Source: Bacillota bacterium | GTDB lineage: Bacteria; Bacillota; Clostridia; Christensenellales; SZUA-584 | NCBI GenBank assembly: GCA_023415915.1 | Contig: JAEZIZ010000083.1 | Span: forward strand, 62,001 to 126,000 | DNA length: 64,000 nt | Reading direction: 5' to 3' | Shown here: positions 1 to 7,790 of the stretch, piece after piece | Numbering within the stretch: position 1 is the stretch's first letter | Layout of the letters: each line of letters starts with the position of its first letter | Notes under the pieces: generated by a model | The model's input: only the letters and a program-made list of their open reading frames with translations | Told to the model about the DNA's origin: nothing | The model's database searches: none | Program-made: the position numbers and the translations under genes

Positions 1-200
1 CCCCTGTTCTTCCCTTGCGTATAATGCGGTTTTGCAAGGGCTTCGCTGAATTCCACGCCGGGCAGGTCAAGCGCCCCCCGGAGTCCTATTGCGTTCGCCG
101 TTATTCCAATCGGCCTTTCTGCGGCAAACGTGGTTATTTCGAATATACTGAGCAGCAATCCAATGGTCACAAGCAATATAATCGTCTTTTTTACTATTAT
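1..200 (-). CDS. N-terminal part of an exported protein, cut by the window edge
   Basis: Reading the minus strand from about position 200 to the window start gives an open frame that begins with a classic signal peptide: Lys-Lys, then a hydrophobic stretch (TIILLVTIGLLLSIFEITT), then a likely cleavage site near FAA before ERPIGITANAIG. The body continues past position 1, so the product is unknown. A ribosome binding site (GAAGGGAG) lies just upstream at about 207-215, but there is no ATG, GTG or TTG at the right distance. The codons in place are ATA ATA GTA, with ATA at 198-200 about 7 bases after the site. Either ATA is the start or the ATG has mutated. The signal peptide is clear; the exact start is inferred. 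Confidence 0.5.
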   Translation of the reverse strand, partial: MIVKKTIILLVTIGLLLSIFEITTFAAERPIGITANAIGLRGALDLPGVEFSEALAKPHYTQGKNR

Positions 201-640
201 TACTTTTCTCCCTTCGATTTCACTTTAATAATGCTCGCCTGTAATACAGTTTATGAACATTATGTGAGTGATGATACGCGTATAATATAATTATTATTAA
301 CATATTATGGTTGATATATTCATATCATACGCACACAGCGCTAGATTATCGCTTAAATATTACGATTTGTCAAGGAAATTGAAATATATCTGTAACATAA
401 TGCAAATTAAGGAACGTAAATTATCATAATATGGTAATTTTTATAATATTACTTATTCGTTTTAAGGAATAGTTGGGCGGTATTTCATGGGCGGGGATGG
501 AACCCCGCCCCTACGGACATAAGAGTAACTTCTCGAATAGTTGGGACGGTCTTTGACCGTCAAAACGGGGCGCATTACCGCTTTCTGAAGGCTTTTTTAA
601 TATTTAATGGTTGTGCCAAATAGATGCCACGGCTTTTCCG
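201..640. other. Intergenic stretch with two hairpins
   Basis: No convincing gene. It separates the edge gene from the 3' end of the collagen-like gene. The first 270 bases are AT-rich and hold nothing recognised. Two perfect inverted repeats lie nearer the collagen-like gene: GGGCGGGG/CCCCGCCC at 489-510 and GACGGTC/GACCGTC at 545-561. Each is preceded by a related short direct repeat (AATAGTTGGGxCGGT, near 467 and 535). They may be termination or mRNA-stabilising hairpins for the minus-strand gene, or traces of a small repeat element. Confidence 0.5.
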
Positions 641-2446
641 TCAGCCTTTTCGACGGCGCAACAGCGGAATAATCCACCCCCGATGAGACAGAAGCGCAAC
701 GGCGGCGATTACCAACGCTATAGTTGCCGTGGCATTCGTACCGCTTTGCGCGAGCAGAGCATCCCCGCTTGCGGGAAACATGTCGTCCGTTATCTTCAGC
801 TGCTTTCCGTTCGTCAGCGTAAATACGGCTTCGCCGTATTCATTGACAGCGCTGCTTTCGATTCCCACGCCGTCTCTGCCATTGGTAACGGTAAACGTTG
901 TTTTTGTACCGTTGGTAAAGGTAATCGTATAGGTATCCACATAGCCCTCGGTTCCGGTTTTTTCGATACTCTTTATGCCGTTTCCGGTGCTGCCGTTTTC
1001 ACCGTCCGAGCCATTCACACCGTCACGGCCGTCCGAGCCATTCACACCATCACGGCCGTCCGAGCCATCTTTGCCATTCTGGCCGTCCATACCGTTCACG
1101 CCGTCACGGCCATCTTTACCATCCGCGCCGTTCGCGCCATTCTGGCCATTCTGGCCATCCGCGCCTGCTTCTCCCTGAGGGCCTGTGATATCCGATAGTT
1201 CCACCAGGTCATGCCACTCTGTTTCATCCGTATAGCGCCACTGGATATAATTTTCGCCCGTTCGCAGCTCGATCTCCCTTTCGGCCAAAGCTGCTTCGCG
1301 GAAAGTGAAATCAGTCGGCGAGTCCGCCGTGATAGCTCCGCCTTCGTACCGGGTGGAGGGAGTCTGCGCGCCGAGGGTCACGGCCCCCTGGGGCAGGTAA
1401 AGATAAAGCTTGCCGGAGGCGTCCGTGAACACATCGTTAATGCCGTAATAGTTTGCGCTCGATGTGAGCGAATTGACCGGCGTTTTAGCGGCAACGCCTT
1501 CCAGCGTGATGACGGTGGGAAAGACGTCCGCACCATATGCGTTCTTCAGTGTGCCGTCGCTGCCAAGGTGCTCGTATCCTCCGCCTATGCCCACGAATCC
1601 GGATACCGCTACCGTGCCGCCGCTGATCGTCACCTCGCCGCCGTCGCCTCTCCAACCGCCGCCGATCCCTGCGCCCCTGTCGGTACCTGTAGCTATGACT
1701 GTGCCGCCGCTGATGGTGACCTTGCCGCAAGTTCCATAATAACCGCCGCCGATCCCCGAGCTCAGGGTGTCCCCCGCAATGGCCGTGACCGTACCGCCGC
1801 TGATCGTCACCTCGCCGCCGGCACCCGCGCCATACGCGGCGCCTATGCCTGCGCCGCTGGTGCCGCCTCTGGCCGTCACCGTGCCGCCGCTGATGGTGAT
1901 TGTGCCGCTGTCATCAGAGGAGCCGCCGATACCAGCTGCACTATAGCCGCCGATGGCGGTAAGCGAGCCTTCAGGGTCGGAGCTGACGCCGATCGTCAGC
2001 TCCGACGGCTGCACGCAGAACAGCCCGGCACAGAATCTGCCGCTTGCGAGGGTATTGTTCCCTTCCAGCTTGAGATTTACAGCTCTAGGCTGACTATCTA
2101 TGTAGAAAGCACAGAAGCCGCCCATTTCTGATACGTCTATATTCACATTTCTCAGCGTGATATTGACGGCGCTCGTTGTTGTCTGCACATGGATGGTATT
2201 GCTTTGCGTGGTGCCGGTGATAGTGATCTCCTGATTATTGTCGGGAACATCCACCGTTACCAACGGGTTGCCGTAGAGCACATGGAGCCCGTCTGCGTCT
2301 TCATAAATGGCAATATTGCTCTCCGATACGTCAAAGATAAAATTAGCCGGATCGCTCGCCGCCAGCGCCGTTACCGGCAGCAGCGTGAGCGCTATTGACG
2401 TTATCAGCAGAAGCGGCAGTATTTTTTTTACGATCTTCATTTTCAT
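641..2446 (-). CDS. Secreted surface protein with beta-helix-like repeats and a collagen-like domain
   Basis: 601 residues, probably cell-surface or exported. Residues 1-30 are a signal peptide ending TALAA. The N-terminal half (roughly 35-330) has glycine-rich repeats of the type GGEVTISGGTVTA alternating with GAGIGGG, common in bacterial beta-helix surface proteins. Residues about 422-490 form 23 uninterrupted Gly-X-Y triplets (GRDGVNGSD and variants), a collagen-like segment. Two short repeats ending TVTNGRDG and LTNGKQL follow. The C-terminus has a hydrophobic helix (about 573-588) and a basic tail (RRRKG), which could anchor it in the membrane. There is no LPXTG sortase motif. The start is MKMKIVKK; a second ATG two codons later is possible. 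It lies 24 bases downstream of a DUF2442 gene on the same strand. Adhesion or structure is a guess. Confidence 0.85.
   Translation of the reverse strand: MKMKIVKKILPLLLITSIALTLLPVTALAASDPANFIFDVSESNIAIYEDADGLHVLYGNPLVTVDVPDNNQEITITGTTQSNTIHVQTTTSAVNITLRNVNIDVSEMGGFCAFYIDSQPRAVNLKLEGNNTLASGRFCAGLFCVQPSELTIGVSSDPEGSLTAIGGYSAAGIGGSSDDSGTITISGGTVTARGGTSGAGIGAAYGAGAGGEVTISGGTVTAIAGDTLSSGIGGGYYGTCGKVTISGGTVIATGTDRGAGIGGGWRGDGGEVTISGGTVAVSGFVGIGGGYEHLGSDGTLKNAYGADVFPTVITLEGVAAKTPVNSLTSSANYYGINDVFTDASGKLYLYLPQGAVTLGAQTPSTRYEGGAITADSPTDFTFREAALAEREIELRTGENYIQWRYTDETEWHDLVELSDITGPQGEAGADGQNGQNGANGADGKDGRDGVNGMDGQNGKDGSDGRDGVNGSDGRDGVNGSDGENGSTGNGIKSIEKTGTEGYVDTYTITFTNGTKTTFTVTNGRDGVGIESSAVNEYGEAVFTLTNGKQLKITDDMFPASGDALLAQSGTNATATIALVIAAVALLSHRGWIIPLLRRRKG
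1002..1109 (-). repeat. 27-bp tandem repeats coding the collagen-like segment
   Basis: Four consecutive 27-base units (1002-1028, 1029-1055, 1056-1082, 1083-1109) encode variants of the nine-residue block G-S-D-G-R-D-G-V-N. The first two units differ at a single base. Such near-identical tandem DNA repeats can expand or contract, so the collagen-like region may vary in length between strains. Confidence 0.8.
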
Positions 2447-2470
2447 CTTTTGTTTTCCTATCTACCTTTC

Positions 2471-2728
2471 TTAATCCCGTATGGCAAACAGCATGTTGTC
2501 CACTGTCAGGCGTATGGGCAGCATGCTCTTTTTCCCCTGTACGGGGTCCGGCCAGCATATGGCCTTTTCCTCCAAAGTGATATCCTTAAAGCGGCTCAAA
2601 TCCTCAAGGCTGCTGTACGGTATGGTCCTGATCATGTCCCGCATGTTAAAGATGATATAGTTGCCGCGCTCGAATTCAACGAGCAGAGTATAATCGTCGC
2701 GCGGAGTGACCTTAAGCATTTTACTCAT
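2471..2728 (-). CDS. DUF2442 domain protein
   Basis: 85 residues, soluble, no signal peptide. The pattern of beta strands (LKVTPRDDYTLLVEFERG, then NYIIFNMRDMI) and the ending DNMLFAIRD resemble DUF2442 proteins, small proteins of unknown function often near toxin-antitoxin or regulatory genes. A good ribosome binding site (AAAGGAGG) precedes the ATG. It sits between the frameshifted LuxR-type regulator upstream and the collagen-like gene downstream, all on the same strand. No toxin partner is adjacent. The family assignment is by recognition only. Confidence 0.7.
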   Translation of the reverse strand: MSKMLKVTPRDDYTLLVEFERGNYIIFNMRDMIRTIPYSSLEDLSRFKDITLEEKAICWPDPVQGKKSMLPIRLTVDNMLFAIRD

Positions 2729-2770
2729 TGATCAAAGCCTCCTTTCGGCACGGAGAATGGCGGTAAATAT

Positions 2771-2801
2771 AAAAATCCCCCATAATAAAAGTATAGGGGA
2801 T
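2771..2801 (-). terminator. Rho-independent terminator after the LuxR-type regulator
   Basis: On the minus strand a stem ATCCCC/GGGGAT is followed by a T-run (ATTTTTAT). It lies about 50 bases after the regulator's stop codon and before the DUF2442 gene, so the two are probably separate transcription units. Confidence 0.55.
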
Positions 2802-2848
2802 CATTTTGTCGATTGGTATCTGCCGAACGGCGTATTCATATGTCGAAA

Positions 2849-4357
2849 TTAGAATAATTTTAAGCTTTGCGCCTTTTTAATGGCAGCGGTTTTGCCGCAT
2901 ACATCCAGCTTACGGTATATATTCTCCAGATGCGTCTTAACGGTACCTGCGGACAGGCCAAGCTGTATCGCGATACCGTCCCTTGTCAGCCCTTCGGCGG
3001 CGAGAGTCAGAACTTCCGTCTCCCTTGGCGACAGGGAAACTGCATTCTTCGGGGCGCGTTTTAAGCTTTCAAGATATTGTTCACAGGAACAGAGGACTTC
3101 CTTTATATATGCGTCCTTTGAATTGGAATTAACGATGTGACGAAGCATGTCGATGATAACGGGAGCGTACTCCGCGAAGGGAAGGATGATACTGTCTTTC
3201 CGCGCCGTATCGAGAGCATTTTCCAGCGCCGCGCAGCCCTGTTCCATGCCGTAAAGCCGGTATTTGGCCACTGCCTCGAAAATCCGGTTGTGCAGAAACC
3301 CAAGCTGGTTATGGAAGATGGAGAAATACCGCGCGAATTCCTCGGTAAGTATTTCAAGCTGAATGTAGTTACCGGACAGCAATACTGCCTTGCCGTAAAC
3401 GATATAATTGAAGGCTATGCCCTGGTACATAAGGCAGGCTAGTGACATATCGCCCGTTTGCAGCCATTGCGGAATGCCGTCCGGCCGCGCAAGGCAGCCG
3501 TAAACATACCCCTCCACAAGCTCCAGCGTGGTATTGTAAACGGCGCTGTTCACTTTTGTCACATCGGCCCGGAGCTGCCGGAGCAGCTCCAGCGCTTCAG
3601 CGATCTTTCCCTGATAGACGTAAAGCCGGATCAAAGTCAGATTGGCGCAAATAGCGATACCGGTTTGCTCCTGTGTTTTGGCTTTATAGATGGCTTTGAA
3701 GGCATTTAGCTCTGCCGCCTGCCAGTCCCCGGTTTCCAGCGCGTATTCGGCCAATGCCACATAGTCGCAGCCGGTACCGCAGCCGTTGGCGAGCCCCGAA
3801 AAGGCTGGCAAATCATACACCAGGCAATCAACCGTTTTCTTTAGTTTTCCCGCTTCCTTGTAATATGTGTACAGAAAATGAGGGGAACCGAAAGTGAACT
3901 CGCTTTCCCGCTTAATCAGGCAGGAAACGCCGCCTTCCAGCAGGTGAAGGGCACTATTCATACAGGCTACCATTTTTTCCGCATCGTTGAATACGGCGAA
4001 GATGCGAACGATGCTGATCTCCGCGAGAATACGGTTTTTCCGGCTGGGATGAATATCCTCAAGCCGTTCATAGGCTTCCCAAAGTTCGCCCAGGCGCTGT
4101 TTGCCGTCCTGCGCCGCGCCCGGGTCGCCGCTTAATAACAGTAGGGCTATGTATTGCAGATAGGCAAGGGGGTATTTGAAGAGCAGCGCGCGGGGAGCGG
4201 CGGAGAACATTTCAAAGGCGCCCTCAAAATTGGCGAAATCGTTGGTGATTGTATCCTCGTTGTCCAGCAGGGCGAGAATGCGTTCCGTCTCACCCGCGCG
4301 GTAAAGATATCCGTAGGCCGGAATAAACGCCTTTCTCTCAAGAAACCACTCACCCAA
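2849..4357 (-). pseudogene. C-terminal part of a MalT-like LuxR-family regulator, separated by a frameshift
   Basis: 502 residues as read from an internal GTG. Residues about 1-430 are alpha-helical and look like the TPR-like sensor region of MalT/LAL-type regulators. The last 65 residues are a LuxR-type helix-turn-helix: LSPRETEVLTLAAEGL, then GLSAGTVKTHLENIYRKLDV. The ATPase half lies directly upstream in another frame (4405-5319). Adding one T to the six-T run at 4407-4412 joins the two frames into one continuous protein of about 820 residues, with the junction LLVFLRARQEADEERTALYR. So this is one gene split by a one-base deletion or a sequencing error. If intact it would be an ATP-dependent activator; the ligand is unknown. 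Confidence 0.8.
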
Positions 4358-4404
4358 CCGACGGTAAAGGGCTGTGCGTTCTTCGTCGGCCTCCTGCCTG
4401 GCTC

Positions 4405-5319
4405 TTAAAAAACCAGCAGCATGTTATGAATTCCGTATATGCCTGAGCCTTCGTCTAAGGAGACGAAGGCGTTTTCCCTGCGCAGCTGTTTAAGGAGCTC
4501 TTCGGCACGGCTTTCCTGCGTTACATAGCGCGCCTGCTCCGCCGTAAAGCTGTCCATTACCGAAAGCCGCAGCAGGAACTGCCGAATAGATTCGCCATAG
4601 GAGTTATAGAGAACCTTTTCCACCAGCTCGTCTATTGCGCTGTTTCGGCCCACGGGGATACCCTGCTCCATGCCCAGCAGTATCAGGTATATAAGGGATA
4701 TCCAGCCGCCCGTATACTCAAAGATCTTTTGCAGATTGTCGTCGCCGGGTTTAAAACCCATCAGGGCGCAGTAATCCCGTATTTCCCTGTCGGTGAAGCG
4801 CAGCGTCTGCTGGGGAAGGATATTGCACAGGCCTTTAGCGTAAAGTTCTGAGAAGTCAAGATTGGTGGTATCACGTGTAACAATCACGATGTGGAGGTTG
4901 AGCGGCTCCCCCTTGACGATCTGCCCCAGCAGCAAGCCGGTCTGAGGTTGTTTGACAAGGTGAAAATCATCGATCACAAGGACGGTGTTTTCATCGAACT
5001 CCAGCTCGCCCAGAATGGACAGTATGGTAGCTGTCTGGGGTGCGTCCGAAGGAAAGCCGAGGCTTTTAAGCCTCATTCCCGCATCCGGATCGAGCTTGCT
5101 GAACTCTGCAGCAAACCTGTCCCAGAAGAAGTCAAGAGTATCCTCGACAGACAAAAGAGAAAGCCACATGACAGAACAGCCTCTGGCCGCAAGAAATTCC
5201 CTGACCGCCGTGGTTTTCCCGTAGCCGATGGGAGCCTCCACGATGGTCAGCGGATAATCGAATATGCTCTCCAGTATACGGTCGACGCGTTCCCTCTTGA
5301 GTACTTTCCGCTTTTTCAG
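4405..5319 (-). pseudogene. N-terminal ATPase part of the frameshifted MalT-like regulator
   Basis: Contains the STAND-type nucleotide-binding domain: Walker A (EAPIGYGKTT), then a Walker B-like strand (NTVLVIDDFH), ending IHNMLLVF at a premature TAA at 4405-4407. The family usually has about 30 residues before Walker A. Here the frame upstream reads KKRKVLKRERVDRILES and FDYPLTIV, clearly part of the protein, so a start at the GTG just before EAPIGYG would be too short. No ATG, GTG or TTG exists upstream before the stop. A strong ribosome binding site (GAAAGGGGG, 5329-5337) sits nine bases before a CTG codon at 5317-5319, which I take as the start. The CTG start is inferred. Confidence 0.7.
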
Positions 5320-5469
5320 GGCTGGCCGCCCCCTTTCAGTGTGGATTTATTGGATTATTTTGATGTTCTAATGTATTTTTCGATTCGCGAATACCCACGT
5401 ATATTACATTTTACTTCATAAATTTACATGTTACAACAATATCAAAAGAAAGAAAAATGGGGCCTCCGC

Positions 5470-5511
5470 GAAGCGGAGCTTGCTCCGACGTGGCGTACCC
5501 GGGAGGATTCG
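5470..5511 (-). repeat. Copy of the tRNA-Arg 3' end and downstream flank
   Basis: These 42 bases are identical to 5819-5860. The last 21 (5491-5511) equal the final 21 bases of the tRNA-Arg gene, from the T-arm through the CCA end; the rest matches its downstream flank. A duplicated tRNA 3' end is what site-specific integration at a tRNA leaves behind. Only about 350 bases lie between the copies and no integrase is visible, so if an element was here it is gone. Local duplication is an alternative. Confidence 0.75.
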
Positions 5512-5582
5512 CAGAAAGATGTTGCTTACCTGCCCGCGACGTTTCGCTCTGCATGCAGTCGCTGCCATCAAGCCGCTCGCTA

Positions 5583-5605
5583 AAAATGCGCCACTGGCGC
5601 ATTTT
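5583..5605. terminator. Perfect hairpin, possible bidirectional terminator
   Basis: AAAATGCGCC and GGCGCATTTT form a ten-base-pair stem with a three-base loop and A/T tails on both sides, so it could stop transcription from either strand. It lies between the tRNA-Arg and the LuxR-type regulator, both on the minus strand. Confidence 0.5.
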
Positions 5606-5788
5606 CTTGTCCTCTGTTCGCTGCCGATTCACGCTTCCCTGACGCTTGCGTTCATCTGTTCCTCACAAAATCAAACCTCGCTTCATCTGCCACAGGCAAC
5701 GCTCGGATATGCTTTCCTCGCAAGCAAAAAAAATGGGGCCCCCGCGAAGCGGAGCTTCGTGGGGAAAAGGAGGAGCAGCGACGTATAG

Positions 5789-5818
5789 AAAGGCCGCAAA
5801 CAAAAGATTGCGGCCTTT
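5789..5818 (-). terminator. Hairpin downstream of tRNA-Arg
   Basis: AAAGGCCGCAA and TTGCGGCCTTT form a perfect 11-base-pair stem with an eight-base loop, about 20 bases beyond the tRNA 3' end. The T-run on the minus strand is only TTT plus CT, so termination is likely but weak. Confidence 0.55.
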
Positions 5819-5839
5819 GAAGCGGAGCTTGCTCCGACG

Positions 5840-5916
5840 TGGCGTACCCGGGAGGATTCGAACCTCTGGCCTCAAGAGTCGGAGTCTTGCGCTCTATCCA
5901 ACTGAGCTACGGGTAC
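5840..5916 (-). tRNA. tRNA-Arg (anticodon CCG)
   Basis: A complete 77-base cloverleaf on the minus strand. The acceptor stem is GTACCCG/CGGGTAC, and the D-arm reads GCTCAGTTGGATAGAGC. The anticodon stem CAAGA/TCTTG encloses the loop CTCCGAC, giving anticodon CCG for codon CGG. The T-arm includes GGTTCGAATCC, and the CCA tail is encoded. It lies alone, upstream of the rRNA methyltransferase gene's 3' end, and is surrounded by partial copies of itself. Confidence 0.95.
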
Positions 5917-5939
5917 ATATTAGATTTTTTTTGCATAAG

Positions 5940-5980
5940 CCTAAAGAGACGGAGTCTTGCGCTCTATCAGTCTGAACTGC
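5940..5980 (-). pseudogene. Degenerate partial copy of tRNA-Arg
   Basis: This stretch matches the D-arm to anticodon part of the neighbouring tRNA-Arg: the core GGAGTCTTGCGCTCTATC is identical and bases either side are scattered matches. The acceptor stem and T-arm are missing, so it cannot fold into a functional tRNA. It lies 24 bases upstream of the real gene on the same strand and reads as a decayed duplicate. Confidence 0.7.
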
Positions 5981-6038
5981 AAGCGCAAATTTTTCGAGAC
6001 TACGTTATAATACACCACGAGTTCATTCAAGTCAATTA

Positions 6039-7121
6039 TCAATAATACTGGTAAAGCGTGCATCGGATGTTGCCGTTGTAAAGCTTACGCTTTTTTGTGG
6101 CGCGTTTGCCGAAATACCTTTCAAACTCGTCGTCTGCAGTTATTATATATTTCCTTTCAACGTCCACAAAAGCTCTGCCCATATCCTTATACAGCCTGCG
6201 CACTTCGCTCTGCTCACCAAGCCGCTCTGCGTATGGAGGGTTTGTAAGCACGACGCAGTCTTTGCGCGCGAAATCCCTTACGTCCGCATGGTAAAGGCGC
6301 AGCGCGACTCCCGCCGCTTTGGCGTTTTTGTCCGCAGCGCTAAGCGCATCTTTGTCTATATCAGATGCATATATTACCTCGGGCTCTCTGATATCGCGCT
6401 TCGCCGCTTCTTTTTCCTGTCTCCAAGCTTCGCGCAGTGCGGGCCATCTTTCGCCGTCAAAACCGCGGTTTAATCCCGGCGCTATGTTTGCGCCTATCAT
6501 CGCGGCCTCTATCGCTATGGTTCCCGAGCCGCACATCGGGTCCGCAAAGCACCCTTGCTTCCAGCCCGTCAGCATAACGAGCCCCGCGGCCAGCGTTTCA
6601 CGAATAGGCGCTTTCACATTAGCCAGCCTGTACCCCCGCCTGTTTAGCCCTTCGCCGCTTACGTTGAGGCACGCGGAAGCGGTATTTTTGAGTATCTTGA
6701 TATGAACGTCGTATCTAGATCCCGTTTCGGGCAGCAAACGCGTTCCATGCCCGCTCATAAGCCGCTGGACGACGGCTTTTTTGGATATCGACTGTATATC
6801 CGATACGCTGAAGAGCGCGCTTTTTACGGAATCGGCGTTTACGGGGAGCGACGCGTCTGCCGGTATGAATTCTTCCCAAGCTATAGCCCTTACGCCTTCA
6901 AACAGCTCGTCGAATGTGGTCGCGGTAAATATTCCCGCCTCTATATATACTCTATCGGCGCATCTTAACCTTAGGTTCGCTCTTGCGAGTCCGGCTTCGT
7001 CCGCAAAAAAATAGACGCGGGCGTCCCGCGGCTCTATATTCTCGAATCCAAGTTTCCTAAGCTCCGACGCTACGACGGCCTCAAGCCCGAACGAGCAGGA
7101 AGCAAAACAGTTATACCTCAC
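6039..7121 (-). CDS. THUMP-domain rRNA guanine-N2 methyltransferase, RlmL/YpsC family
   Basis: 360 residues. This family methylates a guanine of 23S rRNA using S-adenosylmethionine. The first about 150 residues form the ferredoxin-like and THUMP RNA-binding part (CSFGLEAVVASELRKLGFEN at the start). The catalytic half has the SAM-binding motif DPMCGSGTIAIEAA, an acidic loop (IYASDIDKDAL) and the amino-methyltransferase motif NPPYAERLG. Length matches the Bacillus YpsC type, without the second methyltransferase domain seen in E. coli RlmL. Its start overlaps the end of the HD-domain gene by 11 bases, so it is the last gene of a translationally coupled run. The exact target base is inferred from the family. 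Confidence 0.9.
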   Translation of the reverse strand: MRYNCFASCSFGLEAVVASELRKLGFENIEPRDARVYFFADEAGLARANLRLRCADRVYIEAGIFTATTFDELFEGVRAIAWEEFIPADASLPVNADSVKSALFSVSDIQSISKKAVVQRLMSGHGTRLLPETGSRYDVHIKILKNTASACLNVSGEGLNRRGYRLANVKAPIRETLAAGLVMLTGWKQGCFADPMCGSGTIAIEAAMIGANIAPGLNRGFDGERWPALREAWRQEKEAAKRDIREPEVIYASDIDKDALSAADKNAKAAGVALRLYHADVRDFARKDCVVLTNPPYAERLGEQSEVRRLYKDMGRAFVDVERKYIITADDEFERYFGKRATKKRKLYNGNIRCTLYQYY

Positions 7122-7788
7122 TGCCTTCCTCCCACCTGTTGAGCTTTACATCGTTTATATACAAAGCAAACCTGCACCCTAAGAATTTTGCGCTCTTCTC
7201 GCACATCTGCATCCTCGATATATATATCTGCAAAAAATCCATAGGCGAAGCTATAGGGTCCATCGTATAGTATATGCTGATGGTATTGTTTTCAACGGTC
7301 AGCCTGGTCGCCTGTATAGCGTAATTGACGCGGTCGTGTATGTCCGAAGCGTCGTATTTTTTTAGCCTTACGCGCGCCCTGTGTGCGTCCACCTTGTCCG
7401 CGATTATCAGCGCGGCGGATACGTCGCTTACCGGATGTCCCGTCTCTTCCTCGTGCGAGCCTACTGCGGCGCAGATATCGCATACTTCGGAAACCGGAAA
7501 ACCCATGTCGCTGAGTATCGGGAAAAGTATGGCGGCGCCGTTATGGCCGTGGTACTTCCTGTTAACGAGGTTACCCACGTCGTGTACCCAGCCGGCTATT
7601 TTGGCGAGCTCTACCCGCCTTTCCGGCATATTGAGCTTTGCGAGTATCTCCCCCGCTATGCGGCTCACGTATCCAACGTGGCGCGGCCCGTGATCCGTGT
7701 ATCCTATGAATTCCAAGCACTTGTTGGAATAGTCTACAAGCTCCCTTATCTTTTCGCTGCACTTGATATCGTTAAAACTTACTGCCAA
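7111..7788 (-). CDS. HD-domain phosphohydrolase
   Basis: 225 residues, cytoplasmic. The metal-binding HD pattern is visible: an early His in DHGPRHVGYV, the HD pair in AGWVHDVGN, a later His in YHGHNGAAIL, and an Asp in LIIADKVDAH. Such proteins hydrolyse nucleotides or phosphoesters with divalent metal. The C-terminal 70 residues form a separate alpha/beta extension (LTVENNTISIYYTMD). It starts two bases after the HEAT-like gene and overlaps the methyltransferase start by 11 bases. The substrate cannot be told; the genes around it hint at RNA or stress-related housekeeping. Confidence 0.85.
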   Translation of the reverse strand: MAVSFNDIKCSEKIRELVDYSNKCLEFIGYTDHGPRHVGYVSRIAGEILAKLNMPERRVELAKIAGWVHDVGNLVNRKYHGHNGAAILFPILSDMGFPVSEVCDICAAVGSHEEETGHPVSDVSAALIIADKVDAHRARVRLKKYDASDIHDRVNYAIQATRLTVENNTISIYYTMDPIASPMDFLQIYISRMQMCEKSAKFLGCRFALYINDVKLNRWEEGSEV

Positions 7789-7790
7789 AA

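Larger units (their letters stand above)
5320..5839. other. Gene-free region with hairpins and tRNA-derived repeats
   Basis: No convincing protein gene. It runs from the upstream end of the LuxR-type regulator to the tRNA-Arg. Short frames here are open only because of repeats. The stretch holds a perfect hairpin at 5583-5605, a copy of the tRNA-Arg 3' end at 5470-5511, two copies of a CCCGCGAAGCGGAGCTT-like motif (about 5466-5482 and 5746-5757), and a second perfect hairpin at 5789-5818. Confidence 0.6.

Noticed and set aside
1002..1109. A CRISPR array, from the regular repeats
   Set aside because: Units are contiguous without spacers and encode collagen-like triplets in frame.
611..2131. 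Several open frames on the plus strand opposite the collagen-like gene
   Set aside because: They mirror the repetitive coding DNA on the other strand, with low-complexity products rich in Pro, Ser or Arg and no ribosome binding sites.
5470..5860. An intact integrated element at the tRNA-Arg
   Set aside because: Only about 350 bases lie between the repeats and they hold no integrase or other gene.
5411..5975. Short open frames around the tRNA-Arg
   Set aside because: They run through the tRNA, its copies and hairpins, so they are not genes.
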